A stretch of 64,000 nucleotides of DNA from assembly GCF_040436345.1 (NCBI RefSeq), contig NC_133236.1, positions 10,690,165 through 10,754,164 of the forward strand, written 5' to 3'. The notes under the pieces were generated by a model. That model saw only the letters and a list, made by a program, of their open reading frames with translations. It was not told where the DNA came from and made no database searches. Positions 11,727-24,300 of this stretch are shown piece after piece. The first letter of the stretch is position 1. Each line of letters opens with the position of its first letter. The DNA comes from Pagrus major (lineage: Eukaryota; Chordata; Actinopteri; Spariformes; Sparidae). The translations under genes were made by a program, and so were the position numbers.

Positions 11727-14328
11727 CCTGAGGAGGTGAGTCACCAGCTGCTTTTCCACTGTGGGACCAATTGGGCTCACAAGGACAAGACCTACCTGTA
11801 ACATATACGATACAAATAGCCCAAACTCCTTTTGTTCAAATGAAACAAAGAGTGGATAAATTGTCAAACTAAGCACCAAGTTGCAGAGATTATTCTGAAA
11901 GTTGCGCATGCTGTGTTAAGCCTTGACAAGCCCTGTGTGACAAGTCAACACAGTCAGATACTGACAGCACGAGCTGATATGACTTTTGACAGACAGCCAG
12001 CCATATGAGAAGAATGTTATGGAAATATTTCACCTTCCTTTAGCACAAACTGCTATTTCCTGCCATTAACTGTGAGAACAAACTGTTCTCTTTTTTTATG
12101 GGGGTTCAGTAAATCCTAGAAGATCACTGTTTCTCATAAATGACAGTTTTTAGCTAGTGCCCTAGCTACTGGCTCACTGGCCCAGTTTCACTGCACATCC
12201 ATCTTATCAGATGCTATAAATGCTGGTGATAGTCAGAGAAATTATTTTCCTTAGAGTACCCAGATGTGGAGCCCTGGGAATTGGTGATAGATTTACACAT
12301 AGGCACGAGGAGATAGACACAGTGCTGCTGTCAATGTTTTCTACTATGTAAGGACAAGTAAATTAGGTTTGCATGGAATGTTGCGTCCTAAGGGAGGAGG
12401 ACTTCTTTAAGGGAGAAGGAGAGGGGGTTAACCCAGGGCCTCACACTGAACTCTGCATGCCTGGAACTCATGCTCTACCTCAGCTACAAGTCCAGACAGC
12501 TCTCAGTATCTTAAGCAGAATCAGACTTTCTGCAGAGACACGTTTTAGAGATGTGGAGGTAGGAAGCACCCTCTTTCCAGATCTGGTTCATGATTTGAAA
12601 GTTGCTTTCACTACGGAAGGGTCTCGTCACACTGGTCATTTGTTGCTGATTTCTGATACTGTAATTACAATGCTTTTTCTTTGTAGTCTAAATGAAGCAT
12701 TTAAACATAAGACAATGGTTTAATTGTATATTGGGTTACTCAGTCAACTATGCAGGGGATCAAGGAGCAGTCTTGGTGTAATTAAAGCCCAGCAGTCTGG
12801 TCCTCGGTAGCTACTGCAGAGCAAGACTTTAGCTACCTGAAGAATTTTTATGACTATGATTCACAGTTTCATGTCATATTTCAACATATTATGGGAAGTG
12901 TGGATATTTTGCTGTTAATAATAAGATTTTAAAGTATACCCTCACCACTGCAGATGATCACAGATATTATTAAAAGCAAAATCACAGCTTATTCTCATTT
13001 ATAGGTGTTTTATTTAATGGGTTTTACTCTATGGACTCTCTGGATCTTTCAGATTTTAATTGGCAAAGTTGGCTCATAGCTCATAAAATACCTAGATGTC
13101 AATGATTAGTTCATGTTGCTGCCTAAGTTGGTGTCTATGGATGCCAAAGTCTTCGTTCTGTTAATATACAGCCCTTGGATAATTTAGAAACAGTAATTAC
13201 TTCAACACAAATGTACTTCAAAAAATGAAACAAGAAAAAGCATTCTTTTCTAAAATGTGCAAAGTATGTAACTTTTGCCGCAAGGGGTCTCTCAATCAAA
13301 ACAATGAAAACAAAAAAACAGTTTGATGATTTTGTGAAGTAGCGTGGGATAATTTGAGTTGTTGTCTTCATCGTCAAACAACCATAATTGCAGATCTATT
13401 GGATATGACTCAGATGGATATTCATGGATGAGGAAATATATTTTTTAAGTTTTATTCACATTACATTGAGTCACATTCGTCGACTCCCTTCTTTGTCCTC
13501 CTCCACATATCATCTGATGTTTCCCTGGAAGTTATTGCAACAGGCGACCAAATTGATGAAATTTGTTTTTTTTTTACTTATATTAATGTGGAAATGTTAC
13601 ATATTGTATCTGTAAAAAGTATCATTTTAAAGGAATACATGTAAGCATATGGAGATCACAAACTTAATGAGCAGCAATGATTACCAACAGAGTTATTTAA
13701 CGTTTAATAGAAAGTGCGATCATGGCTTGTTTATTGCGAGTGTTAGAATCCAGCAGGACTCTGAGACGTGTAGCTCTGCAGCCTGTCAGACAGATTAACA
13801 ATCAGACTATTGTACTCAGACTGTCAAGCCTACCTGTGACTGCAGTAACACTTACTGTAAAGTTGTACTTGCTGCTATAACTCACAGCGGTGTGGAGCTT
13901 TCTCACTTTCATCCATACTATCTCACAGGAGGCTGAGATGTTTGGCACTCGTCCAGTCAAATGCTTGACTGGAAGGCCTCCAGCTTGCACACAGTGAAGC
14001 TTTCCTTCACCTCCTTTTCTGTGGACTCACTAATTTCTGATCTACCTGCATTATACAGTTTTAAAGTTTTTCTTGCCCTGTTTCTCCCACATAAACGATA
14101 AAGCAGAGCAGAGACACTTGTACCACTTTTACACCAGATTTAGCATGTATATGCCATTTTTTTAAAGGCAAGTTTACTCGTTAAAAATAGGTGTGTGACT
14201 ATTTCACATTGCCAGCAGACGAGTTTGCCTTTCTGTTTGTTTTTTCCTTGTGTGTCACGTTCATCATCACGAATGCACCGGAAAAGCAGGGAACAGTAGA
14301 AAGGAGCCGGGGCAGATAAATACCCCTG
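11727..14328. other. Intergenic gap, gpr31 to tcp10
   Basis: This 2.6-kb gap separates two divergently transcribed genes and should hold the tcp10 promoter and first exon, which I could not identify. Open frames at 12373-12723, 13135-13377 and 13424-13615 lack splice partners in the required phase and family motifs. Confidence 0.4.
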
Positions 14329-14784
14329 ATGCGGTCCCCAAATAAGGCCCAACAGGACTTGTTTCTCCTGAGGAGGCTGAAAAGTTTTAACATCAGACAG
14401 GACATTTTAACAACAATATACCGGTCACTCATTGAATCGGTCCTTACATTTAACATTGCATCCTGGCACAACTTTCGTTCAGTAGAGAGAAAAGCAGTTT
14501 GCATCACTGAGGACCCTTCACACCCTCTTCATCCCTTGTTTCAGTTACTCCCTTCAAGCAGCCTTTTCAGAGTACCTCTGGTGAAAAAGACAACTAACTG
14601 TACAAGAAATCTCAATACGCATTTTTACTCTTTTAATGTAGCTTTGCACACGTACTTTTAACTGTTGTGTGATTTTATGTGAGTCTCATGGGTGTGAATG
14701 TGTTTTCATGTTGTTCAAACCCTAACCAAAGATAATTTTCTGTCACTGTGATAGACAATAAAGTTTCTTGAATCTTGAATCTTG
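14329..14784 (+). mobile_element. LINE 3' end, internally deleted
   Basis: A frame starting near 14329 reads KAQQDLFLLRRLKSFN, then YRSLIESVLTFNIASW, the conserved tail of fish CR1/L2-type reverse transcriptases. It then jumps (around 14480-14500) to HPLHPLFQLLPSS and FRVP, which normally lie several dozen residues further on. This implies an internal deletion that happens to keep the frame open. The element ends in GACAATAAAGTTTCTTGAATC and a short CTTGAAT repeat, typical of L2/Maui-type tails. It lies just upstream of the first supported tcp10 exon. Confidence 0.8.
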
Positions 14785-14920
14785 ACTACAGCAGAGTCAA
14801 TTGACGCATGAGTAAATGCAGATAATACACTTCAAGTTGCAGACAAAAGCCAGATGTTAGCGGATGTGAGTGAGTGTTTTGTCCAGTGTGAAATGAGTAT
14901 CACATTACCTGTCATCACAG

Positions 14921-15312
14921 GGACTGACCAGGCTGTGAACAGAGATGGAGACCAGGACAGAGTCAGCCCCTCTGGAGTGAGGAACACCCTGTCTGCCAAC
15001 CTCCAAGACAGGTACTCTGACACTCCTATAGTAGCAGATGCTTTTCCTCTCTGGAATAGTTAAACTAATCTACTATATTATTTGATATTTTCTTTTCCTT
15101 ATTTTCCAAATGTAATTGGACCATTCTTCTTTATTCTGTCTTGTCACCAATGCTGACCAGATCTGCTGTGAGGGGAAAAGAAACCTTCAGGGAGTGTGCA
15201 GGGGAGCAGCTGGAAACACACGAAATCTCAGAGCCAAAACAGCTGCAGGTATTTTATGTTGTAGTATTGTATAAACAGTAGTTTACTGTGGCAGAGTGCC
15301 ATGTAGTACTGT

Positions 15313-15355
<43 letters not shown>

Positions 15356-18300
15356 TTCATTTATATAGCACAAGTCATACATCAAATGCAACTCCAAGTG
15401 CTGAACAAGAAAAACAAAAAACAATTTTTTTATCAAAGTAGAAATGTATAACACATTCTGTTTCTGTTCTTTTAGTATAAAGTAAAATAACCTCCATCAA
15501 ATAATTTTGGGTAATAGTCATAGCTTACAAGTCTTTAGTAATATGGATAGTATAAACATTGTCACTCGAGTTTTAATGAGCTGAATGATCATTTTTCAGT
15601 CATTGTTTTTTATGCATTCATTATGTCATTATGTGTCAAGCGTAGAATTGCCCTTTCACTCTCAGTCATGTTAGTTGGAGGAGTAAAGCCAAACCATTAC
15701 TCAGTGCTCAGCACTACACAAAGTATCCCAGATTACCACCGGCTTTCCAAAACAATTTTTTACCGCAGAATCTGGCAATGCTAGATGTATTTTATTAAAT
15801 GTCAACGGTAACACTTGCTCTGCAATGATTCCTCTTCAAACTTTATTTTTCAGAACAGTAGTGGGATGATGACAGAGAGACAGTACTTCTTGTCAGAAGA
15901 TGAGGACATTTCCAAGATGGACAGAAATAATATGAAGGACACTGACCAAGAGGCGGTCCAGACGAGGGCTTCCCTCAGCCAACAAGAGCCCAGCAGGAAG
16001 TTAACCTCTGGCATCCAGAGGCCCTCCTCTGCCCCATCTATGGTCTTTAAAGATGAAGGAACACAGCTGGAAACCTTCCAGTCTCTGACCTTTCAGCCGG
16101 AGCGTTGCCAGAAGTTTGGGACTTTACAAGACTTTTGCTCTGGTCCATATAATCCTCAGACACCCCAGGAAATCCAGAGAAACATCCAAACAGATATCCA
16201 AGCTCAGGCAGAGGTCTTTTCCCTGGTGCATAGCCAAGGGCAAACTTACTTCAACACTCCCCTACTGCCCCAACCTGAAACTCCACCTTTCCAAGTAAAA
16301 GGTATTACAGATCTTCCCACCAAGACAGAGAGAGCAGGGAATGTTTGCCAATTACAACAATGGAACACGCCCAGAGAGAAATCCCGTTTGGAAGAAAAAG
16401 AGAAAAGTAATAACCCTCAATCAATAGAGACAGGATACAGATTTAGAGAGAAAAGGGTGAGTCACCAAGAAACAGAAAACAAGCATGAAACTGCTGGAAA
16501 AATAGTTGACAAAGAAAAGGTGAAAGGTCAGTTTGAATTCACGGTACCTCATGGAAAAGTGAATGGTGCCACCTCAGAGGATCAATGGGAACAATCCCTG
16601 CAGCAGAACAACACACATGTCTGGACACCCAAACATCCCAGCGCTGCATATGAATCAAATTTAGTGCAACATTTCAACATCTCCCCCCTTTTGAGGGACA
16701 ACAGAGTTTCCCCTTGGGCCTGGCGAAATCAGGAAGTTATTGTTAGTTTTAAGACCACGAACGACCACATGGAGAGACTCTCAAGCTTGAACACGGAAAC
16801 TCTATCCACAAGCTTTGATGAAACAAAAACACACTTGCTTCTCTGCCAGTGCAACAAGTCAAGACCAGGAAGCAGCGGTGGCTCAAATTGGGTCAAAGGT
16901 GTAAAACAGGCTACAACAACAGCAGCATTCTGTCTTGGTGCGCCAAACCATACAAGTCAAGCCCCAACACCTCTAAAACACAGTACGTTTCCCATGCATT
17001 CCACTGCAAGAAGCACCAGTGGTTGTGCTAGTAGCAGCGAGGAGGATAACCCACCCTCCCAGTGTCACCAGTTTCCCAAGCTCCCATCCCCTCCTCCCTG
17101 CCTCGGCCTCCAGGACTCCCATTTGAATCAATCAGAAGATGGGTCTGCCAGTCAGTCTGAGGAGGGATGGATGTTCCCGGGGATCCAGACACTGAAACAG
17201 GACCAGAGTCTTGGACCTGAGCAACGTTCTGTTCCTTCCAGCTCCAACACAGATGATAAAACTCATGATGGTAATTTAAACATATATTTAAAGGGTCATT
17301 CCACTGATTTTACACATTAAAGTGTCTTACAGGTACTACGACATTTGTTAAAGAAGCAGTATGAAGCCTTTTGGGGCTCTGGAGGAAGCTGCATGCAATA
17401 TGATAAATTGCCTCCAGTGAAGTTGCATTGTGGGTAATGTAGGCACCAGAATCTGAAAAGGAAGAAGACTGTGTAGACTAAAGGCGATATCTCTGGTTCT
17501 GCTGTACCTGTTTTGATAATTTGGAATAGACTGCTTCTCAAAACCAGACTTCTGTTTACAATTGTACAATGTATTATAACGCACCCACACTCATAAACAC
17601 ATAATCACCACATAAACTTGCCAAATCCAGTTCACAGCCTCTTTGCTTTCGTTTAGGTATCTGCCTCGCACTCGTCTTTTTGTCCGACGTCACATTTTAA
17701 TTGCGTAAATATAAAATGTATTGGTTGTGTAATGTCCAATCAGCCGAAAGCTAATGGAAAACTCCAGGATGTTTCAACCGGGTGTATTTCCCATTGTGAC
17801 TTTTTGTGTCATGTCAACTTTGCACGCACCATATCAGTTGTACAGATTCTTGTGGCAATGCCAGCTAATAACAAGCTACAACTTATGCAAAGAGCAATTG
17901 GCTTCCGATGCCTAACTCAGCACCAGTGTGATGACTCACAGCTCACCGTTGGATTTATGTATTTTGGTCAACATGTAAAATCAGAAAATCCATTAAATCT
18001 CAGCTAATTTGTTGCACCAACCACTCTGGAAAAAATGACGACCATGTGAAGTGACGCTACACTGCAATCTGTGGTTTCACTTGCATGTGTTATCAGATTA
18101 TTATCAGGTTGTTTATTCATTCATTGGACCATGAATATAAACTTTTGCAGTGACTTAGGTGCATTTTATCTTTGTCCTCTACTATGTGTACATCTACAGT
18201 AACAGGCAGTCTTCATGGGTAATTTAAAAGTCGTGAAGTTTGATTTAATTTATCCATCTTTTTTCATGTCTTTTGTAGAAATACAGAAAAGAGTCCAGTC

Positions 18301-21300
18301 CTTCACTTTTCTGATGTTACAGATCTTTAAACCTACCACTGAACCATATACTGGCAAAATCTAGATGAACCTAACTCACTCTGATAGCCTGATTCCTCCA
18401 TAAAAACCCATCTTTGACACCACATTTACACTACGTACATTTTTAGGTAACCTGCAATGCTTAAATAAGAAAAAGTTGATATATCCAAAATCCAGTCTTA
18501 CATTTTACCACGTATTATCTTAAAAGGACTTCAAAAGCATTACATTTAAGTGTTTGATACTTGTAGACACTCTGAGTACCTCAGGAAAAGCATGATTTAG
18601 ACAAAGTACTGGTTAGATCTATCGGAGTAACTGACGATCCGATGATCTCTTTAAGCAGTGATTGGCCAGGTCTTAACACATCAAGATGTCACTTTTAATG
18701 TTTACACCATGATTGCCTTTGTAGAGAAACAACCCACAAGTTTGCAGCAAAGACAGTCTCCATAATTCTGCTTCTCAAAGGTCTCTTTTATGTATTTTTT
18801 TATGTTTAGGCTGTCAGAAACCGTTGAAAGCAGAGAGGAAAGCTGATACTCCAGATGACTCAAAAATGGCACAAACATCGCAGGGATTTCACAGGTAGAA
18901 AGACCTTTTGGTGTTGTGATAGCATGCAAAATACAATTAATACGCCTACTGATCACACTTACTGGCTCATCTTTGCAGCACCATGTTGGTCAGGATGTAG
19001 GTTGTTGTCATCTTATCAGTGTAGCGTGATGCCTATGTAAGCTTCCTTTCTAGTTAATCATCTTATATTTCCTCCCACAGAATGCATGTGCACAAACTGA
19101 TATGCACATCTAAATGCCACCAATCTAGTTCTCTTCCCTTGTGTGGTGTTAACAGTGTTATGACAATGTTTTCACAATGTTATTATTCTCATCAGATTCA
19201 GCTATGCGTATGTTCAGTGCAAACAAAAAGATGCTGTCATGCTAACACACCGAATTAAGATGGTGAACGTCAACTGTAGACGCATACTCACGTATTATCA
19301 CTTCTAATATTTTGCAGTATTTCCTGAGTCATTGTATTTGCATGCAGAGAAACAGCGGATGAGAAAGATGAGCTCCAGAGTGGCTGTGAAGAACATAACG
19401 TCCTCTCTGACAGAGAAGTCAGGCAGGCCGGAAGAAATCTGCGCAACCTGGGATCCAGGGAAGTCCAGGTCAGTCTCTGGACTAAATTTGACCTAATTTT
19501 GAACAAAGCCTCTAACCTCTTTTGAATCTCTTCTAATAACCTTTCTGTTTGTGAAAGCTTTTGGAAACGTTTGAGTTATGTTTTTTTTTTTATTTGCTTT
19601 TATTGCTGTTTTTTCAATCGTATTCATTTTGTACCTTTTATTATTATTTTATCTGCCTTGTCAGATTGTTTATATTTATTACCATTTCTTTTTGTTACAC
19701 TCTCTCACTCTGCAAATATCTGTCTTGTAATAGGGGTCTTTGTTCTTTGTACACTACACAACCGATCAGCGACAGGGGCTCACAAATTACAAGATCACAC
19801 ATGTGAGTCCGGACGCAGGAATGATGCGGAACAAGCAGTCCAAGTTGTGTGTGTGCTGATTTGCAGGGAAAAAAAATTTATATGTGTGAGAGGATGGATT
19901 GGGAGGGTGTGTGGAAAGCAAGGATCATTTTTGCACTGAAAACATGAAACTGTCTGCTTCTATTTTGGTTCAGCAAGGTTGACAATCAATGCTTCTGATC
20001 TGGAGGAGGGCTCAAATCCTGTAGTGTGAACTTTGCATGAGGAGTAGACAAGTGTTTGGACTTGATTCTCGTTTCAATTAAATAGTAGGATCAGGCTCAG
20101 TCAGTGGGGCACACCCCTGTTACGATGATGACACAGTTTGACTCTTTTAACAGTACTGGAATTCTTTGGCACAGAGGTGTAATCTACATTAGGCTGCAGC
20201 AACATATATTTCTTAGTAGGTTAAATTCATTGTTGGTTTTGCTCCTTTCAAGGGATTTGTTGATAATAATAATAAGATCAAACAACACCCGTATATCCTT
20301 TAAGCCATAAAAAAGTCTTTTTGGCAGTTGATAGGCTGCACTATTGCTTAACCAACTAAACCAGTGTTTCTCATGACATCACTGACCTGTTTCACAACAC
20401 AGTCTGTCACGCCAAGCTGTGTACACACATTTGAATGTCCCTGAAAGACATCATGCAGAAGAACTTCCTTCAGCTCATGAAAGTGCTGAGTAACACAGAT
20501 CAGTGTCAAAACTTGATATCCATTTACTATTGTGCATTTCAGAAAAGCTCCTTCCAGTGCTCCCTTGAGCCATGAATACCACCCCCACACCTTCAAAGTG
20601 TATGTTGCAGAACTGGTACCACCAGTGTTGCATTTACATTTAGTGGATAACAAGCCCTTGAATACAAGCACCTCAACTGTACTTTCAGGTGCCACTTTCA
20701 ATCCAGGGTAAATGTGAAACACTGGACAACAACAGAATGGATGCTTCTGGGAAATGATGTGTACTTTAACTGAAAAGGTGTTTCTCAATTCACTTTTAAT
20801 GATTCACTCTGATGTTTGCAGCACATATTTTTCCGTTAATTACCTCGTGTTTTCTTCTCTGAAACTGACCTGGACAAGTTGCTGCCTGTTTTTATCTGTC
20901 ATTCATCTGCATGTCATACTGGAAACCCTTATGAGTTCTGCTTTGAACCTAGTGTCAGGAGGCGTGGCGAAAACAGCTCTTATTTGACAGCTACAGACAC
21001 TTAGCATACCAACACAGTGCCGTGCAAACAGTGGTTTGTACAAAGAAGGGGACATAAGGCTGTAGGCGTTTTCCAAGGATCGTCTCCAAGGAGCCCTAGC
21101 AAAATGAGAAATGGTTATTTGTTGACATAATTCAATCTCAGCTTTATTATCCCTTTTTTACAGTGTATAATGTTCTTTAATTTATCATTTCAAAGCAACA
21201 GCTTCTGGCAATAGATTGTTCATGTCATTTGGTATCAAGGTGTCCTGGGAAAAGACAGGCAGGGAAAATCAGTACTTCCACATCTCTGTTTCTTGAGAAA

Positions 21301-24300
21301 CAAACACACTCAGCCTCAATCATTTTGTAGGCTGTACTTTGTGGTGCTGGTGAAGTGTGTTGTGTCTGTTATCCTGTCAACCCCATTAAATCAATGAGGG
21401 TAGGTTAAATAATAACACTTAAAGGGCAATATGGAGTTTTGGAGAAGAAATTCAAACTCAGAGATTTAATATTTACGGTATTAATGAGGTAATAATACAA
21501 ACTCTTTTTTTTTTTCAATAAACAAGCTGCTGTCAGAGGAAAATAAGAACACTGGTCAAGTTTTGCAAGTTTCTCATGGTGGAATATATTCATATATTCT
21601 CAATTTTTGAAGGAGGAAGCGGAGCCTCTCAAAACACAACTATCCCATCTCGTCTTCCCTGTTATGGCTTTAAAGCAGATTATACTCAGTAGTTCAGGAA
21701 GTCCATCAGTATCTGGACGGTTCAATTAGCCTGAAGCTGTTTCCTGTTTCCCAATGGAGACTTTTGTCATCAGGTGGGACTCTGAGCAGTTGGACACATC
21801 ATGGCGTAAATCCCTGCAAACATTTACTAACATACTCCCACATTTTGAAGTCAACATATGAGTCACATTCAGTGATACGTGTGTCTGAACAGGGTCACGG
21901 TGTGTGCTTGGGTTCTGACTCTGAGTGTGTTTGTGTGTGTGTGCAGGCTCTCAGGCAGCAGATGGAGGCTCTTCAGCAGCAGTTTAGCCAGAGAGAGAGT
22001 GATTGGTTGGTAGTTCGTTGCCAGGTGGACGAGCTGATCAGAGAAAACTCTGAGCTGAAGAAGAAACTCACAGTTACGCCACAGCGCTGTCCAGTGGCCG
22101 CCAGATGTACTGCACAAACACACACTGTACACCAGGAGGGACAGACGGAGGTAAATATACTGTATCTTTTGTATAACTCATTGATAAGCTCTGACTCACC
22201 ACTGTGAGTTATACTTTCTGGTAGGATGACTGCTCTTGTCACCTGTAGTCTCTTAAATTGGGACACCTTATATGACAAATCTTGGAAATACAACCTATGT
22301 ATTTCTATCGCGCAGAAAAGTGTCAGACAGTACTTCTTGCATTCTCTGGACTTCTTTAGGCTGTCTGTTCTAAATGCCCGGACAGAAATTGGATAAAGGG
22401 CAGTCGTGTATTCTGCTGCCTTGGCATGAAATTGAAGTTCCTGTATGCTTCTTTATTGTATTTTGTGTCCTTTTGTCTTTTCTGTCTGTAACTTTGTGTT
22501 TTTACAATTTTTAATCTTAAAAGGGTTATCCTGGGTAAATAAGGTTAAATAATAAATAAATAGTCAGGTCATTAACAAATGGATTTTATATTTTATATTA
22601 TTAATAGTAAGGGTCCTATATGGCTTTTTCATGGCCGATACTGTTACGGATTATTAGAAATCAAGGAGACTGAAAACCGATATTTGGGATCAATATTCAT
22701 TTGCAGTAAAAAGAAAATCTTAGTGTCCAAATTGCGAACAGTACAGTTTACTCAAGTACTGTGCTTGAGTCTTTCCTTTTTCTGCTACTTTATACTTCCT
22801 CTCCATTACATTTATTTGATACATTTAGTTACTAGTTACTTTGCAGATTCAGATTTATTTATTGTTCATAGGCTATTAATTGTGACGTGTTACCAATCAC
22901 ACAGTCTTGTGGGTGAAACATTGTGTGAGAGGACGTTGCATCAGAGCAAAGTAGCTAATTTTGAATTAGTTTGTTTTATCTGCAATCTGGCAGAAAAATC
23001 ACTGTTACGGATAATCGGCCAGGGCTGATAATCGGTCTCCCCCCAATTAATAGTTTGATTTGCTATTTGAGTTGTTCCTTTGACTTCACTTCTTCACAAC
23101 AAAAGATTGAGATATTATCATGTCTGCTTTAGTGACCCTATAGTGAAAGTCTCCATGTGACCAAATTTTTCATTAATACCTGAGCCTGACATCACAAAAC
23201 TTGTCACACAAACTTGTTTCTGTTGAGACCATACATCTAAAGAAGTGTTGAATAATTAAAATAAAAAGTTGCCCAAACATTTAAGCTACTTGTCCATTAA
23301 ATCACCCTCAGTTTGAACGTCTGCACTTCACGCAGCATAAAAAAAAATCTGCAGATGAGACTGAGCAGGCTTGGTATTTTAGCCATCGGGCTAATCGGCT
23401 AGGCTGAGTGAAAAACAAATCTTCAGATTTTTATTCAAGCTGTCAGGTGGAAAGGTACACCAAACTTCTTGTGTATGACAAGACAAGTAAGTGTTGGAAG
23501 GCTGCTGGTGCCTTGTCCTTGAACAAAATGTTTATCTTTTGGAGGCTGTTTTTGACAATTTTCTTTTTGTTTGTATTGCGGGTAATTGTTGTTTGTTGTT
23601 GTATGTATAGTATTATTTCATTAGCATTTTGTTTTTGTCTTTGTACTTAGCTTGTACAGTATCACTATTTTAAGCTTCATTTTTTTTTGTGGTAAAAATG
23701 TAAACATGGACCCCAGGAAAACTTATCAATCACTTAGTGGAAGTTTTATTAAAGATCAAGTAAGATTAAGAAGTACTAGGTGGTCAGTCTAGTGAAAGTT
23801 AGTCTTTACCTCACAGCTTATATCACATCTTTTTTCACACCTGTTTTGTGACACTTTATAAAGGTACATATATACAGAAAACTGAAATCTTAACAGTTTG
23901 AACGATAGATTACGTGCACTGAAAAACCGTAGGCCGAACTGTGTCTTCCAGTTTTGTTACAGAGAAAGGAGGGAGGAGCTATTTGACAGATTTGCTCAAT
24001 TGAAAACAGATTTTACAAAACATCTGAAACAGGCTGCAGAGTTAAAGCCTGTGTGAAACATTCCCACATGCAACCTCATGCAGGAACATATTTATATTCT
24101 GATCCTCAACTTCTTTCACTTTTCCTTCCTTTAAAGTTTGCTCATGTTTCAAGTTGGATTCAACAAACTCTCTGAACTGGACAAACCTGTTGTAATTGGC
24201 TCATTTCTTCCTGATGAGTGTCACCTGTTTATGAGTTGGTGCATGTGTGTGTGATTTGCTCATTAGCATAACCTTGGCCCCAAAAATTGCCATAAAAGGT

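Noticed and set aside
14854-14868. Candidate tcp10 start: ATG TTA GCG GAT followed by GTGAGT
   Set aside because: The intron to 14920 would be only about 53 bp, and it ends in phase 0 whereas the next exon needs one carried base.
22579-23028. 149-codon plus-strand open frame
   Set aside because: No motif, a repeat-like background, and no in-phase splice borders linking it to tcp10.
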